Of a stretch of DNA of 64,000 nucleotides, positions 1-10,237 are shown one piece after another. Every line of letters starts with the position of its first letter. Position 1 is the first letter of the stretch. The DNA is from Warburgia ugandensis. Taxonomy: Eukaryota > Streptophyta > Magnoliopsida > Canellales > Canellaceae. A model generated the notes under the pieces. It did not search any database, was not told the origin of the DNA, and saw nothing but the letters and a program-made list of their open reading frames with translations. The stretch spans positions 22,225,618 to 22,289,617 of the forward strand of contig CP141128.1 in NCBI GenBank assembly GCA_035236585.1, given 5' to 3'. The position numbers and the translations under genes are program-made.

Positions 1-340
1 GGGTTTCCACCTTAGGAAACCATGTCAGGGAAGCACTTCAACAAGGGAGAGACATCTTTTTCCTAGGAATTGCCTCCCTAAATTTGTGGAACCCTAGGGT
101 GAAGGGTGGATTAGGGATGGAAAAAGGACTCGGAAGGTGAGTTTTTCTCTCTTAGTGGGTCCCTCAATGCATGATCATCTTACCTTTTACAATTTTCTCT
201 TAAAATCCCTTAAAAATCACACTCTATCATAGGATAGTTGCTTGAATTGATGCTCCAATCCTGTGCCTCCATGTGGCATTCATCCAAGGCTTTATGGTTC
301 ACATACCTTCTTACCCTGGATTGCTAGTAGTGAGAAATTC
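1..340 (-). mobile_element. Fragment of an Athila-like LTR
   Basis: This stretch resembles the LTR part at about 13880-14150 in the same direction. Both carry a CATGATCATCTTACCTTTT segment, a run ending in AAAATCACACT, and a block on the theme CCATGTGG. No coding sequence is visible. The right limit is approximate, because gypsy pol similarity begins at about 345. The rest of the element would lie left of the window or has been deleted. Strand is given by analogy with the better-preserved copy. Confidence 0.55.
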
Positions 341-344
341 ATAT

Positions 345-1054
345 ATGGTGAAGTTAACTGAAATATGGGGAGACATTTGATGTTTTTATGGATCATAAGA
401 GCCTCAAGTACTCATTCACTCAGAGTGACCTTAATATGAGGCTGAGGCACTAGTTAGAATATTTGAAGGATTTCAACTTCACCATACAATACCACTTGGC
501 CAAGGTTAATGTTTTCATTGATTACCTTGTAGAAAATTGAGTGGCATGATCACCAATCTCACCATCCAATTGACTTTCATAGACCAGATCTTATAGGCAC
601 AACAAATGTATGTGATATTTGACAGAGAGGGTTTTGAGAAGGGAGTTGATGACGGAGTCTGATTTCATGGTAGACTAGTTGTGCCAGCCATTTTAGACTT
701 TATTAGGAGCTATTGAGGGAAACTCACTATTCTAAATTCACCATGCACCCAAGGGGTGGGAAGATGTACCATGATCTAAAGAGAAAGTTTGGTGGTCAAG
801 AATGAAGGACATTGGGCAGTGTGTAGCATGATGTATTACTTGTAAACAAGTCAAGGCAGAGCATCAGAGGCCCACAGGGTTACTACAGACTTTAGAGCTC
901 TTGGTGTGAAAGTAGGAACACATTATGATGGATTTCGTGGTCAGGTTACCTATGACATCTAATGGACATGATGCAATTTGAGTTGTTGTAGACTAACTCA
1001 CCAAGTTGGCTTACTTTTTACACAACCTTACTAAGCTCTACATCTAAGAGATAG
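345..1054 (+). pseudogene. Ty3/gypsy (Tekay/Del-like) pol remnant: RNase H and integrase N-terminal part
   Basis: Conceptual translation with frameshifts gives the RNase H signature of plant chromovirus-type gypsy pol (FMDHKSLKYSFTQ at about 396-420, then a YHLAKVN-like tail at about 490). The integrase zinc-binding region follows (about 690-870, with recognisable H and C positions). The start of the integrase core is at about 900-1054 (EHIMMDF, then a DxLTKLAYF-like run). In active elements this polyprotein copies and integrates the element. Stops and shifts are frequent, so it is not functional. RT, protease and gag are missing on the left. The reading is cut at 1054 by the TRIM-like array and resumes at 4680 with no loss of alignment. 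Confidence 0.85.
1050..1054. repeat. Target-site duplication GATAG (partner at 4680-4684)
   Basis: GATAG immediately precedes the first LTR base at 1055 and is repeated immediately after the last LTR base at 4679. Five bases is the usual duplication for plant LTR retrotransposons. The two copies fall at the same codon positions of the interrupted integrase, so one of them is the original sequence. Confidence 0.85.
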
Positions 1055-4000
1055 TGTAATAGACCCGAGGTTCCAACAGTAACAATATTGTCCGCTTTGG
1101 GTGCAGCCTACACGGTTTTGTTCTTCCCTGATTTCCCTGGGAAAAGGCCTCGTTACTGTTAGAGCCATCCGAACTCTTATCAATCAGCCCAAATCTCCCT
1201 CCCCAAGTGATATGGGACTAACTCTCAGTACCTCCCCACCCTCGTCCCCTCAGACCATCTTGGGCTATTGCCTCAGACTATCTTAGGGCATCCCCCTCAA
1301 GCCATCTTGGCTCACCCTCAGGCCATCTTAGCAGACGCCTGTGGGTTCACTTTTCCCTCTTTAGGAACACGCGTCCATGCGTGCAGCTAGCCCTCCCCAT
1401 CACAAGGGAACTAGCTCTAATACCATTTGTAGGGTTCCAACAGTAACAATATTGTTCACTTTGGGCACAGCCTGCAAGGTTTTGTTCTTCCTTAGTTTCC
1501 CAGGGAAAAGGCTTCGTTACCGTTAGAGTTATCTAGACCCTTATCAATTAGCCAAGATCTCCCTCCCCAGGTGATGTGAAACTAACTCTCAGTACCTCCC
1601 CACCCTCGTCCCCTCAGACCATCTTGGGCTATTACCTCAGACTATCTTGGGGCATCCCCCTCAAGCCATCTTGGCTCACCCTCAGGCCATCTTGGCAGAT
1701 GCTATGGGTTCACCTTTCCCCCTTTAGGGACACGCGTCCACACGTGTGGCTAGCCCTCCCCATCATGAGGGAACTGGATCTGATACCATTTGTAATAGAC
1801 CTGGGGTTCCAACAATAGCAATATTGTCCTCTTTGGGCATAGCCCGCACAGTTTTGTTCTTCCCCGGTTTTCCAGGGAAAAGGCCTCGTTACTGTTAGAG
1901 CCATCCGGACTCTTATCAATCAGCCCAGCTCTCCCTCCGCAGGCGATGTGGGACTAACTCTCAGTACCTCCCCACCCTTATCCCCTCAGACCATCTTGGG
2001 CTATTGCCTCAGACTATCTTGGGGCATCCCCCTCAAGCCATCTTGGGTCACCCTCAGGCCATCTTGGCAGATGCCTGTGGGTTCACCTTTCCCCCTTTAG
2101 GGACACACGTTCACACGTATGGCTGGCCCTCCCCATCATGAGGGAACTGGCTCTTATACCATTTGTAATAGACCCAAGGTTCCAACAGTAACAATATTGT
2201 CCGCTTTGGGCGTAGCCCCCACAATTTTGTTCTTCCCCGGTTTCCCAGGGAAAAGGCCTCGTTATCGTTAGAGCCATCTGGACTCTTATCAATCAACCCA
2301 GATCTCCCTCCCCAGGAGATGTGGGACTAACTCTTAGTACCTCTCCACCCTCGTCCCCTCAGACCATCTTGGGCTATTGCCTCAGACTATCTTGGGGCAT
2401 CCCCGACAAGCCATCTTGGCTCACCCTCAGGCCATCTTGGTAGATGCCTGTGGGTTCACCTTTCCCCCTTTAGGGACACACGTTCACGCGTATGGCTAGC
2501 CCTCCCCATCATGAGGGAACTGGCTCTTATACCATTTGTAATAGACCCGAGGTTCCAATAGTAACAATATTGTCCGCTTTGGGCACAACCCGCACAATTT
2601 TGTTCTTCCCCGGTTTCTCAGGGAAAAGGCCTCGTTATCGCTAGAGCCATCCGGACTCTTATCAATCAGCCCAGATCTCCCTCCCCAGGTGATGTGGGAC
2701 TAACTCTCAGTACCTCCCCACCCTCGTCCCCTTAGACCATCTTCGGCTATTGCCTCAGATTATCTTGGGGCATCCCCCTCAAGCCATCTTGGCTCACCCT
2801 CAGGCCATCTTTGCAGACACCTGTGGGTTCACCTTTCCCCCTTTAGGGACATGCATCCACACATGCGGCTAGCCCTCCTTGAGGTTCCAACAGTAACAAT
2901 ATTGTCCACTTTGGGCGCAACCCGCACGGTTTTGTTCTTCCCCGGTTTCCCAAGGAAAAGGCCTCGTTACCGTTAGAGCCATCTGGACTCTTATCAATCA
3001 GCCCAAATCTCCTTCCCCAGGTGATGTGGGACTAACTCTCAGTACCTCTCCACCCTCATCCCCTGAGACCATCTTCGGCTATTGCCTCAGACTATCTTAG
3101 GGCATCCCCCTCAAGCCATCTTGGCTCACCCTCAGGCCATCTTGGGAGACACCTGTGGGTTCACCTTTCCCCTTTTAGGGACATGCATTCACACGTGCGG
3201 CTAGCCCTCCTTGAGGTTCCAACATTAACAATATTGTCCGCTTTGGGTGCAACCTGCATGATTTTGTTCTTCCCCGGTTTCCCAAGAAAAAGGCCTCGTT
3301 ATCGTTAGAGCCATTCGGACTCTTATCAATCAGCCCAGATCTCCCTCCCCAGCGATGTGGGACTAACTCTCAGTACCTCCCCACCCTCGTCCCCTCAAAC
3401 CATCTTCAGCTATTGCCTCAGACTATCCTAGGGCATCCCCCTCAAGCCATCTTGGCTCACCCTCAGGCCATCTTGGCAGACACCTGTGGGTTCACCTTTC
3501 CCCCTTTAGGGACATGCATCCACACGTGCGGCTAGCCCTCCTTGAGGTTCCAACAGTAACAATATTGTCCACTTTGGGCACAACCCGCACGGTTTTGTTC
3601 TTCCCGGGCTTCCTAGGGAAAAGGCCTCGTTACCGTTAGAGCCGTCTGGACTCCTATCAATCAGCCCAGATCTCCCTCCCCAGGTGATGTGGGACTAACT
3701 CTCAGTACCTCCCCACTCTCGTCCCCTCAGACCATCTTGGGTTATTGCCTCAGACTATCTTAGGGCATTCCCCTCAAGCCATCTTGGCTCACCCTCAGGC
3801 CATCTTGGCAGATGCCTGTGAGTTCACCTTTCCCCCTTTAGGCACACACACATACGGCCATCCCTCCCCGTCATGAGGGAACTGGATCTGATACCATTTG
3901 TAACAGACCTGAGGTTCCAATAGTAACAATATTGTCCGCTTTGGGCACAGCCCGCACTGTGTTGTCCTTCCCCGGTTTCCTGGGGAAAAGGCCTCGTTAC

Positions 4001-4110
4001 TATTATAGCCATCCAGACTCTTATTAATCAGCCCAGATCTCCCTCCCCAGGCAATGTGGGACTAACTCTCAGTACCTCCCCACCATGAGGGAACTGGCTC
4101 TGATACCATG

Positions 4111-4679
4111 TGAACCCACAGGCGTTTGCCAAGATGGCCTGAGGGTCCCACATCGCCTGGGGAGGGAGATCTGGGCTGAGTGATAAGAGTCTGGATGGCT
4201 CTAACGATAACGAGGCCTCTTCCCTGGGAAACCGAGGAAGAACAAAACCATGCAGGCTACGCCCAAAGTGGACAATATTGTTACTGTTGGGACCCCGGGT
4301 CTGTTACAAATGGTATCAGAGCCTGTTGCCTTATAATGGGGGGGGCTAGCAGCACACGTGGACGTGTATCCCTAAAGGGGGAAAGGTGAACCCACAGGCG
4401 TCTGCTAAGATGGCCTAAGGGTGAGCCAAGATAGCTTGAGGGGGATGCCCCAAGATAGCTAAGGCAATAGCCCAAGATGGTCTGAGGGGACGAGGGTGGA
4501 GAGGTACTAAGAGTTAGTCCCACATCACCTGGGGAGGGAGATTTGGGCTAATTGATAAGAGTCCGAATGGCTCTAACGGTATGAGGCCTCTTCCCTGGGA
4601 AACCGGGGAAGAACAAAACCATGCGGGCTGCGTCCAAAGCAGACACTATTGTTACAGTTGGAACCCCGGGTCTGTTACA
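4111..4679 (+). repeat. Plus-oriented LTR-spacer-LTR unit at the end of the array
   Basis: Orientation flips at 4110/4111, where the minus-strand primer-site text GGCTCTGATACCAT meets TGAACCCACAGG. The first LTR (4111-4308, 198 bp) lacks about 95 internal bases. The second (4387-4679, 293 bp) is full length. Because of the flip, both outer ends of the array are U5-type ends (TGTAATAGACC on the left, GTCTGTTACA on the right), whereas a normal insertion has one U3 and one U5 end. Confidence 0.8.
4309..4323 (+). promoter_or_regulatory. Primer-binding site for initiator Met-tRNA (TRIM-like unit)
   Basis: TGGTATCAGAGCC follows the LTR end CTGTTACA after two bases. This is the usual plant LTR-element primer site complementary to the 3' end of initiator methionine tRNA. 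The minus-oriented units carry the complement with small changes (for example GATCTGATACCATT before 1791). It supports reading the repeat as a retroelement rather than a satellite. Confidence 0.85.
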
Positions 4680-5533
4680 GATAGTCAACTTGCACAAAGT
4701 TCCATTGGTCATTATTTTAGACAGGGATATCAGGTTTACATCCCATTTTTGGGAGGATTTACAGGAAGGATTAGGGACCTCTAAGCATTTCAGCATTGCA
4801 TTTAACCCTCAGACTGACAGTCAACCTGAGAGGACAAATCAGACACAAGAGGATATGCTAAGAGCCTGTGCATTGGACTGGAAGGGTTACTAGGACAAGC
4901 ATCTACCCTTAATAGAGTTCGTCATACAACAATTATCACTTGAGTATTGGTATGGCTCCATGCAAGGCATTGTATGGCAAGCCATGCCAAACACCAACAT
5001 GCTAGAGTGATGTAGGTGAGAGGTAATTCATCAAATCTGAGTTGATAGAGTAGTGTGCCTATATGGTTAGATTGATTCAGAGGCATCTGTCAGCTGTGCA
5101 TAGTAGGAAAAAGAGCTATGCATGTCTGAGAAGGAGAGATTTGGAGTTCCAGGTTGGGGACCACATCTTTCTGAAGGTATCTTTGACCTAAGGTGTGAGG
5201 AGATTTGGAGTGAAGGTTAATCTAGCATATGTACATGAAGTATTCCATGTTTGTATGCTATGGTAAAATATTGCAGACCTTACTCATATCCTAGATTAGG
5301 TACTAGCCTACCTACAATCAAATTTGAACTTGTTGGAGTAGCCAGTATAGATACTTAATAGGAAGGAGAAGATTTTGAGGACCAAGACAATCCCACTCAT
5401 CAAGATCTTGTGGCAACATCACTCTTATGAGGAAGCCACATTGGAGGTTGAGGAGGATATGAGTGCAACGTATCCTAGAGTTGTTCTAACTTGTTTGATC
5501 CACATTTACGCAATTTTAGGGATGAAATTTTAT
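4680..5533 (+). pseudogene. Ty3/gypsy (Tekay/Del-like) pol remnant: integrase C-terminal part
   Basis: Alignment resumes exactly after the array. A VNLHKVPL-like strand leads to a core DRDIRFTSHFW motif at about 4720-4750, then the region of the catalytic glutamate (HPQTDGQSER in active relatives, read here as NPQTDSQPER). After it come an LPLIEF run (about 4905) and, past several frameshifts, a LNRKEKILRTKTIPLIKILW block at about 5352-5413 typical of the gypsy integrase C-terminus next to the chromodomain region. The segment 4621-4893 stays open but begins inside the TRIM-like LTR, so its start is artificial. Stops elsewhere show a dead element. A purine tract and the 3' LTR follow directly. 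Confidence 0.85.
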
Positions 5534-5545
5534 AAGGGGGAAAAG
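5534..5545 (+). promoter_or_regulatory. Polypurine tract of the Tekay-like gypsy element
   Basis: AAGGGGGAAAAG stands immediately before TGTAATATATG. This is the expected plus-strand primer of reverse transcription next to a TG-initiated 3' LTR. A similar arrangement in minus orientation is seen at about 39726. Confidence 0.75.
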
Positions 5546-6660
5546 TGTAATATATGTAAACATATAATTCCAATTAATAGATCAATGTATTTGCAAAAAG
5601 ATATGGTAAATTTTTTATTTATTTAATAGGTCATTATGTATATGTATTAATTGTTAACAGAGAAATTTTAACAAGCGTGTCAAGGAATTACGTTAGGATA
5701 ACAACTAAGGAGTGATTGTTGGGGTGATCTAGAGATTTAAAAACAAATTTTCAAGATGAGGAAGAGATTAAAAATCACATTTAGTAATTACTAAGTAATT
5801 TTCTAAAAGATAATTATAATTTAAAATGGGGATAAAATGAGAAATCAGTAAGTCATTTGTGAAAGGGAAGTCCTAGCTAAGCCTAACCCAAAATAGATAA
5901 AGAAATTCCAATTAACTACATAGGAATGAAAAGTTAATTATAATATTGATTAAGGTATCATTGCAAAAGTTACCCTGGCCAAGATATAATTGAGAAAAAT
6001 GAGTGAAATACAAGGTTTTAATTCAATCTCAATAAGTGGACCTTAATGCAATAGAGGGATCTATGCCATCCACATGGAAACATAGGCCAAGGCAGTTGTC
6101 TCCCCACTTAAGGTCACCTGTCCACCCCTCTTATACAATGTACCAAAGTATAAAATGAAGGAAAAACATAGGGGGCTGGAATTCCAGCCCATCCGTAGAG
6201 AAGAGAGGTAGTTGCAAAGAGAGTGGAGAGAGAGCAGGGAGGAAGGTGAGCTAGGAAGGAAGAGAGCACTGAGTGCAAGTCATATTAGCTTTTCCTTCCA
6301 TTGTGAGTGGTTTTTTTGCTAAAACCCTACAATTGACATTTTAGGTGACACTCTAGATAGTTTGAGCACGAGAGACCCAAGAAAGGAAAAAGTACTTGAA
6401 TTAGTTTAGATGTGACGTGAGAATTTTTTTGGTGTAGTCATTTTGATAGAATCCATGTATAGGATTTTATTTTGGGACTGTATATAATTTAATTTTTACT
6501 AACACATGGGATGGCTATATCTACGGACAATTATATTTATTTGAATGGTATGTGTGACTTTATTTTTGATAGTATGGATGATCCCATGGCATGTATCCCT
6601 AACCATTCTTAAGTTGGAAGACTATTATTTTACAAATATGGGGAGGTTTTACCATAACAT
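5546..6660 (+). mobile_element. 3' LTR of the Tekay-like gypsy element (right limit approximate)
   Basis: The LTR begins at TGTAATATATG after the purine tract. A candidate promoter AAGTATAAAATG lies at about 6148, followed by a leader-like purine-rich stretch. No matching 5' LTR is in the window, so the right end cannot be fixed. About 6660 is a guess from a CATAACA end. There is no coding sequence. Confidence 0.55.
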
Positions 6661-7095
6661 GCAGAAAGAAGTTGATGAATTTTCAAAAATTACTTATATA
6701 TTATCACTCTGATCTTGTTTTCTAAAATAAGGAAATTTTTGCTGCTTTATAAACTTAAAAATTCGTAAATATTTCCAAAAACATGTTACAAGGATGGCCC
6801 ACCCTTGTCCTTTATTATTACAACCCTTTTTAAATTTAAAAGAATCATGGTATGTAAAAATTACAATTTTGAACTTACAATCCACTCAAAGAACAAATAG
6901 AAACTATCCTAAGTCTTCCTCCAAGCTTTTATTATTCTCCAAATTCCTCCACAAATAAAAAGAAAAGTGTCAAATTCTTTTTGGAAAGGAAAGTACCCAA
7001 AAATAAATGTAACTATTACTTTAAATCAATCCTAAAAGAAAACTTAGATTTTAATCAAACTCCATTTTGAGTCCTCAACAATGGTGCTAAAAAAC
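6661..7095. other. AT-rich gap with no recognised gene
   Basis: There is no open frame of note on the plus strand. The short minus frame at 6694-6885 has no recognisable motif. It may belong to the preceding LTR or to older LTR debris. Confidence 0.4.
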
Positions 7096-9333
7096 TTGAT
7101 GTGCTTTAAACAATTACCACAAGTGCATGGTTCTATTGGACTATAGAATTGGCAAAGACACTTTAATTAAATCGAGTTACTTAATACTTAAAGCCTCACT
7201 CATAAGTTGCCGGGGTTGACATGGAAATGGTAGATGGTCTACGAAGTAATGTTAATGAGGAAGAGTCATTATTTGATAGTTTGGAACAGAGATGCGAATG
7301 ATGGAAAGGGCCTTATTAGTAAGGCTCCACTCCCCTTTCTCCTCCAACCAACTTATAGAGAGGCCTATACCCAGCCTAGAGCTGGGGCCTTGAAACAGAT
7401 CAAGTGGGAGTGGTATCCTACTCTAATCTAACCAACCTTCAAGGAATTAAAGAACACTAAAATAAAGAAAGTACGCTAAATTAGAACAAGGAAACTAACT
7501 AAAGAAATAAATAAACTAAGAAAATAAGCAAGCAAAGAAAGTAAGCTAACTAAGAAAAGAAAAGCAACAATTTCATTAGTGGAGATTGAATTATAAGGAG
7601 TACAACAAAGAAAGGAAAGAAAATGACAGAGTAAATAAAGAAACTTCCTTGAGGTATGCATTGTAGTGTCTCCCAATTCGGATTTTTATACGTCCTTTTC
7701 TTTTCTAAACTTGAATTATACCATAGGGCTCTCTTGTTGTGTCACTCAATAGGAGCTTGTACACTTCTCTTCAACCCATATTATACTAAGTTATGACCAT
7801 CCTTTTTTCATCTCCTTAAACCAACATGACACAACCAAAAAGTTCAAGTCCTTTTCTAGTGATCCATAGGAATGAACTAGGCAGCCAAGAAAAGAGGTGC
7901 CAAATGCCTTCCCTAAAAGACCACCCCCATAAAAAGAAAAAAGAAGAAGATGGAGTGGAAGTATAAAAAGACATTTTTGCATCTCCTCCTCATTAGATAC
8001 TCTTAAGAAAGAGCGTAGCTTTAGTTGCGAGAGAGGCAAAAAGGGGATTAGTGGTTATTCATCTTAAGGAAGGGTTAGCCATAGAGGAGGCTTCCTACCT
8101 TAAGAATGAATTAGAATAAAGGAAAAATAAAAGGTAGCAACCCTTTACTTAGGACTCACCAATTCCAGCCTTATGATATGGTCAAGGAAGCACTTTACTT
8201 AGGAAGTAATCCTACTATTCAACATAAAGCCTTCAGCTAGGAATTTTGATGGCTTTATCGTAGGACTTGATTCTCTCCTCAACCTTTGATTTATGAATGG
8301 AAGGACTCCTTGCTTCCATAGAAAGGCATAAGGCCTCCCATAAAAAAGAAAAGAAAATAGAAAAAGAAGAATGCATGGAAGAATGAAGCATGAAGTAGGT
8401 GTGCAAGTGAGAGAATATAAGTGGAGGGTGTGTACATGGAAGTGAAGGGAGATGGTGGAAGATTTGTGCATGGAAGGCTAAGGAAGGAAGAGGGAGTTTC
8501 TATGTGTGATCTAAGAAAGGAGTGTGGGAGATAAGGATGGAAATGTTGGCTTGCATGTAAGTTTAACGAAGTAAAATGGAGCAAGGAATGCAAGGGTGAA
8601 AGAGTGAGGTGTATGATTGCTAAGTGCATCTAGGATGGGTGCTACGCTTAATACATGCAAAAAAAAAAAAAAAAAGGTAAGGTAGAAAAAGAGAAAGTGT
8701 GTAATTGATAAAGGTAAAACTAATGCATGTAATGAAGAGGGAATAGGGGATTACAAATGATGTGTGCTATCCTAAATGGAGTGTGCAAGTGCTAAAACTG
8801 CAAATGATTGATGCTATGCTAAAGAATGTTATGCAAGGAAATTGTGCATGTAATATCTAAACAAAAAGAATGGGATGCATGAAATGCTATGGAAGAAAGA
8901 AAAATGATAAGAGGGAGAGAAGAAGATGAAAATAAATTAAGGGAAATGGGGTTTAGTTGAGAACCCTCACCTCTTTCTCCAAGGATTGGACATTGTGAAT
9001 CTTGGGAGCTTGGGTGAGGGTGATTTTCCTCCCTCTATTTCTCCTAGGTTGGACTTTGAACTCCAGAAAAAATTTGAAAGATCACCTTCTCCTTGTCCTT
9101 CACTTCCTATATATTGATTTTTGGAGTGGAAGCCCTAGGGAATGGGTGGTGGAAATCATAAGGTTCAAAGGAGGGATGGATAGTGAGGATTTAAGATGAA
9201 TGAATGAAACAAAAAGAAATTAGGAGGGGGTCATGGAATCCATAGTGGTATGGATGGAGATAAGAAGGAAGGTGGTAAGGGTCAAATGGAAGGGGATATG
9301 GGAGAGTAGGAATGAGGATGGGGCTAAGGTGGG
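7096..9333 (-). mobile_element. Probable decayed Athila-type LTR
   Basis: The left end (TTGATGTGCTTTAAAC, then CACAAGTGCATGGTTCTATTGGACTATAG) is a worn version of the end motif seen at 52636 and 57831. An A-rich stretch with CTAAGAAA-type repeats follows (7440-7560), as in the LTR at 9334. The long purine bias of 7400-9300 is also LTR-like. No right LTR end is recognisable, and the next LTR starts abruptly at 9334. Short frames such as 8291-8629 (minus) are composition artefacts. A 16-base A run lies at about 8660. Confidence 0.4.
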
Positions 9334-10237
9334 TGTTGAGAGTTTTCCTCCAAGTATACAGTTAATCAATTGTAATGTTTTAGTGGTGTAGCTTTAAAAT
9401 TACTCGCAACTACATGAATCAAAGTAGTATTGCAAGTGAGAGAGGTCAATCCCATGAGGAATCTCACAAATTTGTATGTTGCATGGATCTTATTTAAAGT
9501 ACTGAACTTCAAAGAGATTGAATTTGGATTTAAATATATATTAAGAAAGTAAATGGCAAAAGAAAAGAAATATGCATGAAACTAGAAACTACAATTAAAA
9601 TAAACTTGCTAAGAATAAAACTAAGCAATGAAATTAGAAAATTACCTAAGAAAAATGCATTAAATTATAGAAAACCAATGCAAAACAAGAATGAACTAAA
9701 CTAAGTAGCAAAATTAAGGAAACTTACTAAAAAGGAAACTTTCCTAATTTAGCACTTTCCAAATCCCAAAACTTTCAAAAACCTAATTAGGAAACTTTCT
9801 AAAACTAAAATAATATGTAAAAAATTAATTGAAAATTGTTAAACTAAGACTAAACAACTAAACAAAGCAAGATCTAAAGAGAAATCGCCCAAGTCCCATG
9901 TGCATGATCCATGGGATGGTGTGCATGGTTCATGGGTTAGAAAATGGCCTAAATTAATGAATTAAAAGCAAACTAACATGAAATAAAATCAAGGTACTAA
10001 CTAAACAGCCTAAAATGCTAAATGGGTTCTTAAGGAATCAAGTAAATAAGATGAATAAGGTGCTAGAAATTAAGCATGAAGATTGAATGGAAAATTCTCA
10101 GATTTCAAGCACTTAAGAACTTTAAATTAAACCAAGCGTGGAAAGAAATTAAACTAGCACTGTTTATGCAAGATAACACTCAAGATATAAATTAATTTTA
10201 TACTAAAAACAATCATGAACAATAATCCTCAAATATC

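Larger units (their letters stand above)
1055..4679. mobile_element. Multimeric TRIM-like LTR array with inverted right end
   Basis: About eleven LTR copies of roughly 295 bp alternate with internal spacers of about 78 bp, with no gene. Minus-oriented LTRs lie at 1055-1349, 1428-1712, 1791-2085, 2164-2458, 2537-2831, 2881-3163, 3213-3494, 3544-3826 and 3899-4084 (truncated). Plus-oriented LTRs lie at 4111-4308 (internal deletion) and 4387-4679. An intact LTR runs from TGAACCCACAGGC to CTGTTACA in its own sense. The spacer begins with a Met-tRNA primer-binding site and ends in a purine tract, the minimal anatomy of a terminal-repeat retrotransposon in miniature. The whole block is flanked by GATAG on both sides (1050-1054 and 4680-4684), as expected for one integrase-mediated event. 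Short open frames inside (for example 1576-1818 and 4281-4523) are repeat shadows, not genes. The TRIM name rests on structure, not on a family match. Confidence 0.85.

Noticed and set aside
1055-4679. Satellite DNA or CRISPR-like array
   Set aside because: The unit contains LTR ends, a Met-tRNA primer site and a flanking 5-bp duplication, and there are no unique spacers. A retroelement array explains it.
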